Assembly (NCBI RefSeq): GCF_030548295.1
Contig: NZ_JAUOSB010000004.1
Location: 1-64,000, forward strand
DNA from: Wenyingzhuangia sp. 2_MG-2023
GTDB lineage: Bacteria; Bacteroidota; Bacteroidia; Flavobacteriales; Flavobacteriaceae
Length of the DNA stretch: 64,000 bases
Reading direction: 5' to 3'
The position numbers and the translations under genes are program-made. The notes below the pieces were generated by a model. That model had not been told where the DNA came from. It made no database searches and worked only from the letters and a program-made list of their open reading frames with translations. The first letter of the stretch is position 1; every line of letters starts with the position of its first letter. Positions 8,012 to 17,893 of the stretch are shown here, piece after piece.

Positions 8012-10498
8012 TTGAAAACGTCTTTATACTCTTTCTTATTTTCTCTTTTAGTTAGCTGTGTATTTACAGCATGTAACACTACGAAGTATGTGCAGAAAAA
8101 TTCTTTTTTACTCAAAAAAAACGCCATTCGTATAGATCAGGATAAAACTTCTGACATAGCAATTACCTCTTATTTAATTCAACGCCCTAACAATACGTTA
8201 CTTGGTTTCCCTATAAGTTTAGCTGTTTACAATATTGGAAACCCTGATTACGATTCCATTCATCAACAAAAAATAACCAACTTCATCAACAGAAATAATC
8301 TGTTCACCAAAATACTATCTAAAAAACAAACTTTAAAATTACTCAATAAAAAAAGAAGCATCAATAATTGGTTTTTAACTACTGGAGAGGCTCCTGTAAT
8401 TTTAGAACCTAAAAAAACAACTCGTACAGCTGACAACTTGAGAACTCATTTTTTTAATCATGGTTATTTTGATGCAAGCGTAAAAACTATTGTCATCAAA
8501 GATTTAAAAACGGCCAACGTTACGTATGAGATCACCAAAAACAAGCCTTATTATTTAGGAGATATCACTTACAAAATCGCCTCCAAGGCTATAGACTCAA
8601 CCCTTAGCAAACACAAAAACCACATACCTCTAAAAAAAGGAGATCAATACAATTTAACCAATTTCACAAAAGCATTGTCAGAAATTACTACAACCTTACG
8701 AAACAATGGTTTTTATCATTTTTCAGAAGGATTGATTAGTTTTAGAAACATAGATACTCTTGCTCAAAATCACATTACCTCTGTAGAAATCAACATTGAC
8801 AATCGAAAAATAAAAAAAGAAGATAAAATAGTTGAGTTGCCTACTGAGATTCAAACCATCAAAAAAATATCTGTATTCACAGACTATTCCTACAACAATA
8901 GAAACAATCCATACGATGTAAAAAAAACGTATCGATTTATAGATTTTTACGCGCACCATAAATTAAAGCACAAATTAAAAACACTTAACAATTCTATTTT
9001 TATTCAACCCAACCAGATTTACAGCGATAAAAATGTGGAGTTGACCCGAAACCATCTTAGGTCTCTTAACAATTTTAAATCTGTTAAAATCACTCACAAA
9101 GAACTTTCTGACAATACACTTTCTACAACAATTGTTTTGACACCACAAAAGAAGTATGGAATTGGACTAAACACAGAAATTATTCATTCTAACATCAAAA
9201 ACCTGGGTTTGTCTGGAGGATTTAGTTTTGTAAATAGAAATCTATTTAGAGGAGCAGAAATGTTTCAGCTTTCACTACAAGGAAGTATTTTTGACACCGC
9301 AACTAAAGTTAGTGGAGAAGAATCAAGAGATTTTGATGCTTTTGAAGTGGGTATTGATGCTTCCTTGGAGTTTCCTAAATTCATTTTTCCTTTTTTAGGA
9401 AACATCATCCCAAGAACCATGACTCCAAAAACAAAAATTACCATTGGTACTAGTTTTCAGAAAAACATAGGATTAGACAAACAAAAAGTCTCTGGGATTA
9501 TTGATTACAATTGGAAATCATCAACAAAAAATACGCATACATTTGAAATTCTAAACCTACAGTTTATCAATAATTTAAATCCAGAATCTTATTACACCAT
9601 TTACAGTTCTGAATATACAAAAATTGAAACAATTCAACCTCTTGTTGGAGCTTATGATTTGACTACAGAAAATGCAAGAAATTTTATTGAGAGTGTTCCT
9701 TCATCCTTTGGGGACACATATCCAGATGAGTACACCACGCTACAAAACATAGGAAAAAGAGAAGACATTATTACAAGCAACAACATCATACCCGCTACTT
9801 CTTATTCTTTTGAACACAATAGTCGCAAAGGCCTTTCTGACACCAATTATAATTATTTTAAAACTAGAATTAGCTCTTCTGGAAATACAACTTCTTTTTT
9901 ATATCAAGAAAAGGACGAGCAACCTGTTTTTGAAGATATAGTAATCTCTCAGTTTGTAAAACTAGATTTAGATTTTCGAAAATTCTGGAGTACTACAAAC
10001 AACAATTCAATTGCTTTAAGAACTTTTATGGGAATTGCAATTCCAACAGGAAAAACAAAAGAAATTCCTTTTATAACCAGTTATTTTGCTGGTGGTTCTA
10101 ACGATATTAGAGCATGGAAAACATATGAGTTGGGACCTGGTAGCTCCAATTCTGGATTGGAATTTAATATTGGAAACTTAAAATTACTATCAAGTCTAGA
10201 GTATCGATTCAAAGTCATCAATAGTATTCACGGAGCTGTTTTTATAGATGCCGGAAATATTTGGAATTTACCAAGCTCAACTACCGCCTCAGAAGAGGAA
10301 ATCTTTAGAGGCATCAAATCTTTAGAAAATATTGCTGTAGGTAGCGGTTTTGGGGTTCGTTATGATTTTAACTTTCTTGTATTACGTTTGGATTGGGCTT
10401 TTAAAACCTATGAACCTTACTTAGAAAAAAACAAATGGTTTTCTAACTACAGGATCAACGACTCTGTATTGAACATTGGAATCAATTATCCCTTCTAG
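8012..10498 (+). CDS. tamL: BamA/TamA-family outer membrane lipoprotein (TamL-like)
   Basis: An 828-residue protein with a lipoprotein signal (LLVSC or VFTAC; Cys16 or Cys21), POTRA-like repeats up to about residue 400 and a C-terminal 16-stranded barrel containing the Omp85 motif region SYFAGGSNDIRAWKTYELGPGS and ending in NIGINYPF. A lipidated TamA homologue, TamL, is the Bacteroidota version and acts in outer membrane assembly. No ATG is available: an in-frame TGA at 8006-8008 precedes the TTG at 8012, which must serve as start. The partner tamB, often next to tamL, is not in the window. Confidence 0.88.
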   Translation: MKTSLYSFLFSLLVSCVFTACNTTKYVQKNSFLLKKNAIRIDQDKTSDIAITSYLIQRPNNTLLGFPISLAVYNIGNPDYDSIHQQKITNFINRNNLFTKILSKKQTLKLLNKKRSINNWFLTTGEAPVILEPKKTTRTADNLRTHFFNHGYFDASVKTIVIKDLKTANVTYEITKNKPYYLGDITYKIASKAIDSTLSKHKNHIPLKKGDQYNLTNFTKALSEITTTLRNNGFYHFSEGLISFRNIDTLAQNHITSVEINIDNRKIKKEDKIVELPTEIQTIKKISVFTDYSYNNRNNPYDVKKTYRFIDFYAHHKLKHKLKTLNNSIFIQPNQIYSDKNVELTRNHLRSLNNFKSVKITHKELSDNTLSTTIVLTPQKKYGIGLNTEIIHSNIKNLGLSGGFSFVNRNLFRGAEMFQLSLQGSIFDTATKVSGEESRDFDAFEVGIDASLEFPKFIFPFLGNIIPRTMTPKTKITIGTSFQKNIGLDKQKVSGIIDYNWKSSTKNTHTFEILNLQFINNLNPESYYTIYSSEYTKIETIQPLVGAYDLTTENARNFIESVPSSFGDTYPDEYTTLQNIGKREDIITSNNIIPATSYSFEHNSRKGLSDTNYNYFKTRISSSGNTTSFLYQEKDEQPVFEDIVISQFVKLDLDFRKFWSTTNNNSIALRTFMGIAIPTGKTKEIPFITSYFAGGSNDIRAWKTYELGPGSSNSGLEFNIGNLKLLSSLEYRFKVINSIHGAVFIDAGNIWNLPSSTTASEEEIFRGIKSLENIAVGSGFGVRYDFNFLVLRLDWAFKTYEPYLEKNKWFSNYRINDSVLNIGINYPF

Positions 10499-10558
10499 AA
10501 CGATATCGTTTTCGTATAACTATCGTGATTCTGACCCTTATATCTTATAAAAAATGAC

Positions 10559-10566
10559 TATTTTTG
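10559..10566 (+). promoter_or_regulatory. Putative -7 element for fbaA
   Basis: TATTTTTG matches TAnnTTTG and lies 30 bp before the fbaA ATG. No convincing -33 element is visible at the expected distance. Confidence 0.5.
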
Positions 10567-10596
10567 TTAAGATTAATACCATAAACTAATTATATA

Positions 10597-11664
10597 ATGA
10601 GTTACAATATTAAACCAGGAGTTGCTACAGGAGATGCAGTTCAAGAAATTTTCAAATTAGCAAAAGAGAAACAATTCGCATTACCTGCAGTTAACGTAAC
10701 GGGTAATAACACGATCAACACAGTTTTAGAAACTGCTAAAGAGTTAAACTCACCAGTAATTATACAATTTTCTAACGGTGGAGCAGTTTTTAACGCAGGT
10801 AAAGGTTTGCCTAACGATGGTCAAGCTGCTGCTATTGCTGGAGCTGTAGCTGGAGCAAAACACGTTCACGAATTGGCTGTTGCTTATGGAGTGCCTGTAA
10901 TTTTGCATACAGATCACGCTGCAAAAAAATTATTGCCTTGGATTGATGGTTTGTTAGATGCTTCTGAAAAGCATTTTGAAGAAACCGGAGCTCCATTGTT
11001 CTCATCACATATGATTGATTTGTCTGAAGAGCCTATCGAAGAAAACATCGCTATTTGTAAAGAATACTTAAAGCGTATGGACAAAATGGGTATGACTTTA
11101 GAAATTGAATTAGGAATTACAGGAGGTGAAGAAGATGGTGTTGATAACTCTAATGTTGACGAATCTAAATTATACACACAACCCGAAGAAGTAAACTACT
11201 GCTACGAAGAATTGTCTGCAATTTCTCCTAGATTTACAGTTGCCGCTGCTTTTGGAAACGTTCATGGTGTATACAAGCCAGGAAACGTAAAATTAACTCC
11301 AAAAATCTTAGACAATTCTCAAAAATTTATTGAGAAGAAACACGGATTAGGACACAACCCAATTGATTTTGTATTCCACGGTGGTTCTGGATCTTCTGTT
11401 GAAGAAATTAGAGAAGCTATTGGTTATGGAGCTATCAAAATGAACATTGATACTGACTTACAGTACGCGTTTATGGAAGGAATTAGAGATTATATGGCTG
11501 CAAATAAAGATTATTTAGCTTCTCAAATCGGTAACCCTACAGGTGCTGATGCTCCTAACAAAAAATACTACGACCCAAGAGTATGGTTGCGTAAAGGTGA
11601 AGAAACTTTAAAAGCTCGTTTGATCAAAGCTTTTGAAGATTTGAACAACGTAAACACTTTATAA
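10597..11664 (+). CDS. fbaA: Class II fructose-bisphosphate aldolase
   Basis: A 355-residue zinc-dependent aldolase that cleaves fructose 1,6-bisphosphate into glyceraldehyde 3-phosphate and dihydroxyacetone phosphate. Visible class II motifs are VILHTDHAAKKLLPWIDG (zinc His and catalytic Asp region), EIELGITGGEEDG, AAFGNVHGVYKPGNVKL, FVFHGGSGSSVEEI and KMNIDTDLQYA. Length is typical of the long class IIA type. It is followed by a terminator and then accD, a common order in Flavobacteria. Confidence 0.97.
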   Translation: MSYNIKPGVATGDAVQEIFKLAKEKQFALPAVNVTGNNTINTVLETAKELNSPVIIQFSNGGAVFNAGKGLPNDGQAAAIAGAVAGAKHVHELAVAYGVPVILHTDHAAKKLLPWIDGLLDASEKHFEETGAPLFSSHMIDLSEEPIEENIAICKEYLKRMDKMGMTLEIELGITGGEEDGVDNSNVDESKLYTQPEEVNYCYEELSAISPRFTVAAAFGNVHGVYKPGNVKLTPKILDNSQKFIEKKHGLGHNPIDFVFHGGSGSSVEEIREAIGYGAIKMNIDTDLQYAFMEGIRDYMAANKDYLASQIGNPTGADAPNKKYYDPRVWLRKGEETLKARLIKAFEDLNNVNTL

Positions 11665-11698
11665 TCTGCTTTTAGATTAGGTTAAAATATCTATACAC

Positions 11699-11738
11699 AA
11701 TAGAGAAACTGATTTTATTCAGTTTCTCTATTTTTTTT
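11699..11738 (+). terminator. Rho-independent terminator after fbaA
   Basis: A 14-bp perfect stem (AATAGAGAAACTGA with TCAGTTTCTCTATT) and a 6-nt loop, followed by a T run. It lies 35 bp after the fbaA stop and 33 bp before accD. Confidence 0.9.
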
Positions 11739-11770
11739 AGTAAATTGCCCTCCATTAAAATGAATAATTT

Positions 11771-12640
11771 ATGACAGCTTGGTTTAAAAGAAGTGATAAG
11801 GGAATTCAGACTCCTACTGAAGCAAAAAAGGATGTTCCTAAAGGACTGTGGTACAAAACACCTAGTGGTAAAATTATTGATACCGAAGAATTGAAGCAAA
11901 ACCTTTACGTAAGTCCAGAAGACGGATATCATGTAAGGATTGGTAGTAATGAGTACTTTGAAATTTTATTCGATGACAATAAATTTACTGAGTTGAACAT
12001 AAATTTAAGCTCAATAGATTCTTTAGAATTTGTAGATACAAAGCCGTACCCAAATAGAATTAAAGAAGCACAGGAAAAAACAAAATTAAAAGATGCTGTT
12101 AGAACTGCTGTTGGTAACTCTTTTGGAAAACCTTTAGTGATTGCTGCTATGGACTTTGCCTTTATTGGTGGATCTATGGGTTCTGTAGTTGGTGAAAAAA
12201 TAGCTAGAGCAATAGACTACGCTAGAGAAAACAAAGTCCCTTTTTTAATGATTTCTAAATCTGGTGGTGCTCGTATGCAAGAAGCACCTTTGTCGTTAAT
12301 GCAATTGGTAAAAACATCGGCAAAATTGACCCAGTTAGCAGAGGCTAAAGTACCTTATATCTCTTTGTGTACAGATCCTACTACAGGAGGAACAACAGCT
12401 TCCTACGCTATGCTAGGAGACATTAACATAGCTGAACCTAACGCCTTAGTAGCTTTTGCAGGACCACGTGTGGTAAGAGACACTACAGGTCAAGACTTAC
12501 CAGAAGGATTTCAACGTTCTGAATTTTTATTAGAACATGGATTCTTAGATGCTATCTACGAACGCAAAAACTTAAAAAAACAAATCAACTTGTATATTGA
12601 TTTGATTCAAAACAATAAAGTTCGAACTGAGAAAGTATAA
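11771..12640 (+). CDS. accD: Acetyl-CoA carboxylase carboxyltransferase subunit beta
   Basis: A 289-residue AccD, which with AccA moves CO2 from carboxybiotin to acetyl-CoA to make malonyl-CoA. The crotonase-fold carboxyltransferase domain (about 95-280) shows [31 protein letters not shown] and [18 protein letters not shown]. The N-terminal region that aligns with the four-cysteine zinc ribbon of E. coli AccD has no cysteine here: the segment is [16 protein letters not shown] followed by [11 protein letters not shown]. The catalytic part looks intact, so I expect an active enzyme with an unmetallated N-terminal domain. Confidence 0.96.
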   Translation: MTAWFKRSDKGIQTPTEAKKDVPKGLWYKTPSGKIIDTEELKQNLYVSPEDGYHVRIGSNEYFEILFDDNKFTELNINLSSIDSLEFVDTKPYPNRIKEAQEKTKLKDAVRTAVGNSFGKPLVIAAMDFAFIGGSMGSVVGEKIARAIDYARENKVPFLMISKSGGARMQEAPLSLMQLVKTSAKLTQLAEAKVPYISLCTDPTTGGTTASYAMLGDINIAEPNALVAFAGPRVVRDTTGQDLPEGFQRSEFLLEHGFLDAIYERKNLKKQINLYIDLIQNNKVRTEKV

Positions 12641-12670
12641 TTCTACAAGAATTTCACTTTTTTTAATAAA

Positions 12671-12704
12671 CATAAAAAAACCTCCTAATGGAGGTTTTTT
12701 TATG
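12671..12704. terminator. Bidirectional terminator between accD and gltA
   Basis: A perfect 15-bp stem (CATAAAAAAACCTCC with GGAGGTTTTTTTATG) with loop TAAT. An A run on one side and a T run on the other let it serve both convergent genes. Confidence 0.92.
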
Positions 12705-12726
12705 TTTATATGATAATCTGCAATTT

Positions 12727-14013
12727 CTATCTTTCTTCTATTGCAACATAAGGCCTTAAAGTTTCACCAATATATAATTGACGAGGACGACCAATTGGCT
12801 CTTTGTTCTCTCTCATTTCTTTCCACTGAGCAATCCAACCTGGCAAACGTCCCATTGCAAATAAAACCGTGAACATTTCTACAGGAATTCCTAAAGCTCT
12901 GTAAATAATTCCCGAATAAAAATCTACGTTAGGATATAAGTTTCTTGATTTGAAGTATTCATCATTCAACGCCGCTTCAGACAGTCCTCTAGCAACATCC
13001 AAAACGGGATCTTCAATTCCTAAATCTGCCAACACCTCTTCCGCTGCTACTTTTATAATTTTTGCTCTTGGATCAAAGTTTTTATACACTCTGTGTCCGA
13101 ACCCCATCAAACGGAAAGGATCTGATTTGTCTTTTGCTTTTAAAATGTACTTTTCAAAATCACCATTATCTTCTTTAATTGCTTCCAACATTTCAATTAC
13201 AGCTTGATTTGCTCCACCATGTAAAGGCCCCCACAATGCAGAGATACCCGCAGAGATTGACGCAAACAATCCAGCATGAGAAGAACCTACAATTCTTACG
13301 GTAGACGTAGAACAGTTTTGCTCATGATCCGCGTGTAAGATCAACAATTTATCCAAAGCGTCAATAATCACTTTGTTGCATGTGTATTCTTTGTTAGGTC
13401 TTTTAAACATCATTTTCGCAAAATTCTCTTCATAACCCAAATCAACATCTCCATAATCTAAAGGCTCCCCTTTCATTTTACGCATACACCATGAAACCAA
13501 AACAGGAAATTTCCCCATCAACATGGTAATTGCACGATACATATCCTCTTCAGAAGAAACTTGTACAGCTTTTGGATTAAAAGCTGTTAAAGCACTTGTC
13601 AGACAACTTAAAACTCCCATTGGGTGTGCATTCTTAGGAAAAGCATCTAATATTTTGTGAATGTCTTCATCCACCATAGATTGATCTTTGATATCTTGAT
13701 CAAATTTATCCAATTCCGCTTTTGTTGGCAATTCACCAAAAATCAATAAATAAGAAACCTCTAAGAAAGAAGCTTTTTCAGCAAGCTCTTCAATTGCATA
13801 CCCTCTGTATCTCAAAATACCCTGTTCACCATCTAAAAATGTGATAGCACTTTTACAAGAACCTGTATTCTTAAACCCTGGATCTATTGTAGTTACACCA
13901 CCTGTTGCAGCCCTAAGCTGTTTGATATCAATAGCGATTTCCTTTTCAGAACCAACTTCTAATGGAAATTCGTATTTTTTTCCTTCAATTTCTAATGTTG
14001 CTGTATTTGACAT
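12727..14013 (-). CDS. gltA: Citrate synthase
   Basis: I use the ATG at 14013 (MSNTATLEIEGKKYEFPLEVG), giving 428 residues, the usual length for the hexameric type; the ATG at 14049 overlaps the promoter box. It condenses acetyl-CoA with oxaloacetate in the TCA cycle. Signatures include the first active-site region HADHEQNCSTSTVR, GPLHGGANQAVIEML, and GFGHRVYKNFDPRA, which carries the second catalytic His and the citrate-binding Arg. It is transcribed alone, convergent with accD and divergent from the ilv genes. Confidence 0.97.
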   Translation of the reverse strand: MSNTATLEIEGKKYEFPLEVGSEKEIAIDIKQLRAATGGVTTIDPGFKNTGSCKSAITFLDGEQGILRYRGYAIEELAEKASFLEVSYLLIFGELPTKAELDKFDQDIKDQSMVDEDIHKILDAFPKNAHPMGVLSCLTSALTAFNPKAVQVSSEEDMYRAITMLMGKFPVLVSWCMRKMKGEPLDYGDVDLGYEENFAKMMFKRPNKEYTCNKVIIDALDKLLILHADHEQNCSTSTVRIVGSSHAGLFASISAGISALWGPLHGGANQAVIEMLEAIKEDNGDFEKYILKAKDKSDPFRLMGFGHRVYKNFDPRAKIIKVAAEEVLADLGIEDPVLDVARGLSEAALNDEYFKSRNLYPNVDFYSGIIYRALGIPVEMFTVLFAMGRLPGWIAQWKEMRENKEPIGRPRQLYIGETLRPYVAIEER

Positions 14014-14048
14014 ATATACTGTATTATTCCTTATTTTTATGAATTTCA

Positions 14049-14078
14049 CAAATCTACAAATAAATAAATATTCTCAAA
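14049..14078 (-). promoter_or_regulatory. Bacteroidota-type promoter for gltA
   Basis: On the minus strand TAGATTTG (14056-14049) matches the -7 consensus TAnnTTTG and TTTG (14078-14075) lies 18 bp upstream as a -33 element. The -7 box is 35 bp before the chosen gltA start. Both boxes with near-consensus spacing make this the best promoter in the window. Confidence 0.7.
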
Positions 14079-14358
14079 AGAATTAAATACTTAATCTCAC
14101 TAAGTACATATACGTAATACAAGATTATTAAACACATTCCATCAAAAAACATGAATTTTTAACTTTGCAATAAGCTTAAATACGATTTCATCACCTAGAC
14201 ACCATGTAATTAAAAACACAAACAATTCATAACAAACACATTAACAACTAAAAACAACATCTGGACAACGTAAGTTTTTTCGATTTATTTTTTAAAGGCT
14301 CATCTAGTATCCTAATTTTGACAGTTGTAAAGTTATATTTGAAAAAACAAACTTAAAA
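14079..14358 (+). promoter_or_regulatory. ilvD upstream region with candidate -7 boxes
   Basis: About 280 bp of AT-rich non-coding DNA between the gltA promoter and ilvD. Three TAnnTTTG matches on the plus strand are TAACTTTG (14160-14167), TAATTTTG (14313-14320) and TATATTTG (14334-14341). None has a convincing -33 TTTG at the right spacing, so I cannot say which is used. I looked for a branched-chain leader peptide or an attenuator hairpin and found neither. Confidence 0.4.
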
Positions 14359-16038
14359 ATGGCATTAAATAAACACAGTCAGAGACTAACACAAGATCCT
14401 TCACAACCAGCTTCTCAAGCTATGTTGTATGCTGTAGGATTAACGGATGAAGACATGAACAAACCTCAAATTGGTATTGCAAGTACTGGTTATGACGGAA
14501 ATCCATGTAACATGCACTTGAACCGATTGGCACAAGAGATCAAAACCTTCACCAATCAAAATAACCAAGTAGGATTGACATTCAATACCATTGGAGTGAG
14601 TGACGGTATTTCTATGGGTACTTCTGGAATGAACTACTCTCTAGCATCTAGAGACATTATTGCAGATTCTATGGAAACAGTAGTCAATGCTCAGAGTTAT
14701 GACGGTTTGGTTGGTGTTGTAGGATGTGACAAAAATATGCCTGGAGCCGTTATTGCCATGTTGCGATTGAACAGACCTTCTATCATGGTTTATGGTGGAA
14801 CCATTGCTTCAGGAAAATACAAAGGACGCAAATTAAACATCGTATCTGCTTTTGAAGCTTTAGGACAAAAGGTAGCAGGAGAAATTGACGAAGCCGAATA
14901 TAGAGAAATCATCAAAGCATCTATTCCAGGAGCAGGAGCTTGTGGAGGAATGTACACAGCAAACACCATGGCATCGTCTATCGAATGTATGGGATTGGCA
15001 CTGCCTTACAACTCCTCTATTCCTGCTGAAAACCCAAATAAATTAACAGAAGCTGAGCGTACTGCACAAGCCATGAAAAATTTATTAGAGTTGGATTTGA
15101 AACCTAGGGATATTGTTACCAAAAAATCGATAGAAAATGCCATTGCTATTGTAAATGCCTTAGGAGGTTCTACCAATGCTGTTTTACATTATTTGGCCAT
15201 TGCCTATGCAGCTGATATTGAGTTTACTTTGGAAGATTTCCAAAGAGTATCTGATAGAACTCCGTTGATTGCTGATTTAAAACCTTCTGGAAAATATTTA
15301 ATGGAAGATGTTCACAGTATCGGAGGAACACCAGCCATCATGAAATATTTATTAGACAATGGTTATTTACATGGTGATTGTATGACTGTGACAGGTAAAA
15401 CCTTAGCAGAAAACCTAGCCGATGTTGAAGCGATGGAGTTTGAAGATCAAGATGTGATTCACCCAACAAGCAAAGCTTTAAAATCTTCTGGTAACTTACA
15501 AATTTTATACGGAAACCTTGCTGAAAAAGGTGCAGTTGCTAAAATATCTGGAAACGAAGGATTGAAATTTGAAGGTAAAGCTGTGGTTTACGATGGTGAA
15601 CAAGCTGCAAATACTGGAATTTCAAATGGAGAAGTAAACAAAGGAGACGTCGTCGTTATTCGTTATGTTGGACCTAAAGGTGGACCTGGAATGCCAGAGA
15701 TGCTAAAACCAACATCTTTAATTATGGGAGCTGGTTTAGGAAAATCAGTTGCTTTGATTACGGACGGACGTTTTTCTGGTGGAACTCACGGGTTTGTAGT
15801 AGGTCACATAACGCCCGAAGCACAAGACGGTGGATTGATTGGATTGGTAGAAACGGGAGATACCATTACTATTAGCGCAGAAGATAATTCTATTACACTG
15901 CAAGTTTCAGAAGAAGAAATTGCAGAACGTAAAGCAAAATGGATACAACCACCTTTAAAACACACTAAAGGTATTCTGTTTAAATATGCAAAATCAGTAG
16001 CTTCAGCTTCTGAAGGATGTGTAACAGATAAATATTAA
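14359..16038 (+). CDS. ilvD: Dihydroxy-acid dehydratase
   Basis: A 559-residue Fe-S enzyme that dehydrates 2,3-dihydroxy-isovalerate and 2,3-dihydroxy-3-methylvalerate, the third common step of valine and isoleucine synthesis. Cluster and Mg site motifs are present: [27 protein letters not shown], and the C-terminal [19 protein letters not shown]. It opens a run of five genes (ilvD, ilvB, ilvN, ilvC, ilvA) on one strand. The spacer to ilvB contains a GTACTT-type inverted repeat. Confidence 0.97.
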   Translation: MALNKHSQRLTQDPSQPASQAMLYAVGLTDEDMNKPQIGIASTGYDGNPCNMHLNRLAQEIKTFTNQNNQVGLTFNTIGVSDGISMGTSGMNYSLASRDIIADSMETVVNAQSYDGLVGVVGCDKNMPGAVIAMLRLNRPSIMVYGGTIASGKYKGRKLNIVSAFEALGQKVAGEIDEAEYREIIKASIPGAGACGGMYTANTMASSIECMGLALPYNSSIPAENPNKLTEAERTAQAMKNLLELDLKPRDIVTKKSIENAIAIVNALGGSTNAVLHYLAIAYAADIEFTLEDFQRVSDRTPLIADLKPSGKYLMEDVHSIGGTPAIMKYLLDNGYLHGDCMTVTGKTLAENLADVEAMEFEDQDVIHPTSKALKSSGNLQILYGNLAEKGAVAKISGNEGLKFEGKAVVYDGEQAANTGISNGEVNKGDVVVIRYVGPKGGPGMPEMLKPTSLIMGAGLGKSVALITDGRFSGGTHGFVVGHITPEAQDGGLIGLVETGDTITISAEDNSITLQVSEEEIAERKAKWIQPPLKHTKGILFKYAKSVASASEGCVTDKY

Positions 16039-16050
16039 ATTTTAGTACCC

Positions 16051-16096
16051 AGTACTAAGTACAGAGTCACTAGTTTTAAACTCTGTACTTAATACT
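16051..16096. repeat. 17-bp inverted repeat with GTACTT units, ilvD-ilvB spacer
   Basis: AGTACTAAGTACAGAGT (16051-16067) is matched by ACTCTGTACTTAATACT (16080-16096), its reverse complement except for one base, with a 12-nt loop. More copies of the AGTACT/GTACTT word continue to about 16110. No T run follows, so it is not a standard terminator. It occupies most of the 81-bp spacer. Confidence 0.75.
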
Positions 16097-16119
16097 TTGT
16101 ACTTTATACTATACGAAGT

Positions 16120-17817
16120 ATGAAAAAAACAGAAAGAATCATAGGAGCCGAAGCCGTTGTAAGATCACTTATTGCAGAAGGTGTTGATGTTGCTTACGGT
16201 TATCCTGGTGGTGCCATTATGCCCATCTATGATGAATTGTACAAATATCAAGACCAATTGCATCATGTTTTAACAAGACATGAGCAAGGTGCCACACATG
16301 CAGCACAAGGTTTTGCAAGAACTTCTGGTCGTGTTGGTGTAGCTTTTGCTACTTCTGGGCCTGGAGCTACCAACCTGATTACTGGAATTGCAGATGCACA
16401 AATTGACTCTACACCCATGGTGTGTATCACAGGTCAAGTAGCTTCTCATTTGTTAGGAACCGATGCGTTTCAAGAAACAGATGTGATTAGCATCTCTTCT
16501 CCAGTTACCAAATGGAACGTACAAGTAACCAAAGCAGAAGACATTCCAGCAGCAATTGCCAAAGCATTTTATATTGCCAAATCTGGAAGACCAGGACCCG
16601 TATTGATTGACATCACCAAAGATGCTCAATTGGGAGAGTTGGATTACAGTTATGAAAAATGTACCGTTGTTAGAAGTTACAAACCGATTCCAGAAACAAA
16701 TATCGAAAAGGTAAAAGAAGCTGCTACACTGATCAACGCTGCTAAAAAACCCATGATTATTTTTGGTCAAGGAGTAATTTTAGGAGGAGCAGAAAGTGAA
16801 TTGAAAGCCTTGGTTGAAAAAGCAGGAATTCCATCCGCATGGACTGTTTTAGGATTGTCTGCATTAGCAACCAATCATCCTTTAAACGTAGGTATGGTAG
16901 GAATGCACGGACATTATGGACCCAACAAATTGACCAACGAATGTGATTTGTTGATTGCTATCGGAATGCGTTTTGACGACCGTGTTACGGGTGATTTGAG
17001 TAAATATGCCAAACAAGCCAAAGTCATTCATTTTGATATTGATCCTGCAGAAGTTGACAAAAATGTTAAAACAGATGTTGCTGTCATCGGAGACTCTAAA
17101 GACACCTTGGCAAAGGTTTTAGAATTTATTGATGAAAAAGAACACTCTTCTTGGTTGCAAGAGTTTAGATCTTTTGATAAAATTGAATTTGAAAAAGTAA
17201 TCAACGGTCAGCTAAACCCTACCAAAGAAGGTTTGACCATGGGAGAAGTATTGCAAGGAATTAACAAAGCAACACATGACGATGCTGTTATTGTTTCTGA
17301 TGTAGGACAACACCAAATGATGGCGGTTCGTTATGCCAACTTTACCCACACTAGAAGCAATGTAACTTCTGGAGGATTGGGAACTATGGGATTTGCTTTA
17401 CCAGCTGCAATTGGAGCTAAAATGGGAGCACCTAGCAGACATGTTGTTGCTATTATTGGTGATGGTGGTTTTCAAATGACTTGTCAAGAATTAGGAACTA
17501 TTTTACAAACAGGAACTGCCGTTAAGATTGTAGTATTGAATAACGAATTTTTAGGAATGGTACGTCAATGGCAACAATTGTTTTTTGACAAACGTTATGC
17601 CTCTACAGAAATGATCAATCCTAATTTTGTAAAATTGGCAGAAGCCTATAGTATTCCAGCCAAAAAGATTGTAAAACGTGAAGACCTTCAAGGAGCTATT
17701 GACGAAATGATTGCCTGTGAAACCTCTTACTTTTTAGAAGTGATGGTAGAAAAAGAAGACAATGTATTCCCAATGGTACCTACTGGATCAAGTGTTTCAG
17801 ACATAAGACTTGAATAA
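16120..17817 (+). CDS. ilvB: Acetolactate synthase, large (catalytic) subunit
   Basis: A 565-residue TPP enzyme that makes 2-acetolactate or 2-aceto-2-hydroxybutyrate from pyruvate, the first common step of branched-chain synthesis. The PYR domain has the TPP-activating Glu in RHEQGATHAAQGFARTSG; the central domain has the FAD-type region GMVGMHGHYGPNKL; the C-terminal PP domain has the Mg-TPP motif IIGDGGFQMTCQEL ending in VVLNNEFLGMVRQWQ. The regulatory subunit gene follows after 76 bp. Confidence 0.97.
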   Translation: MKKTERIIGAEAVVRSLIAEGVDVAYGYPGGAIMPIYDELYKYQDQLHHVLTRHEQGATHAAQGFARTSGRVGVAFATSGPGATNLITGIADAQIDSTPMVCITGQVASHLLGTDAFQETDVISISSPVTKWNVQVTKAEDIPAAIAKAFYIAKSGRPGPVLIDITKDAQLGELDYSYEKCTVVRSYKPIPETNIEKVKEAATLINAAKKPMIIFGQGVILGGAESELKALVEKAGIPSAWTVLGLSALATNHPLNVGMVGMHGHYGPNKLTNECDLLIAIGMRFDDRVTGDLSKYAKQAKVIHFDIDPAEVDKNVKTDVAVIGDSKDTLAKVLEFIDEKEHSSWLQEFRSFDKIEFEKVINGQLNPTKEGLTMGEVLQGINKATHDDAVIVSDVGQHQMMAVRYANFTHTRSNVTSGGLGTMGFALPAAIGAKMGAPSRHVVAIIGDGGFQMTCQELGTILQTGTAVKIVVLNNEFLGMVRQWQQLFFDKRYASTEMINPNFVKLAEAYSIPAKKIVKREDLQGAIDEMIACETSYFLEVMVEKEDNVFPMVPTGSSVSDIRLE

Positions 17818-17832
17818 CAGATCATTACAAAC

Positions 17833-17880
17833 AAATGAAAGAAATGAAGTCTATTTGATTTGACTCCGTTTCTTTCATCT
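17833..17880. repeat. Imperfect hairpin in ilvB-ilvN spacer
   Basis: AAATGAAAGAAATGAAGTC (17833-17851) faces GACTCCGTTTCTTTCATCT (17862-17880), an inverted repeat with three mismatches and a 10-nt loop. It lies between subunit genes and lacks a T run. It could tune RNA stability or the ratio of the two subunits; this is inference. Confidence 0.6.
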
Positions 17881-17893
17881 AGAACCCTAAGAC

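Noticed and set aside
14079-14358. Possible leader-peptide attenuator before ilvD
   Set aside because: No short frame rich in Ile, Val or Leu codons and no terminator/antiterminator pair were found.
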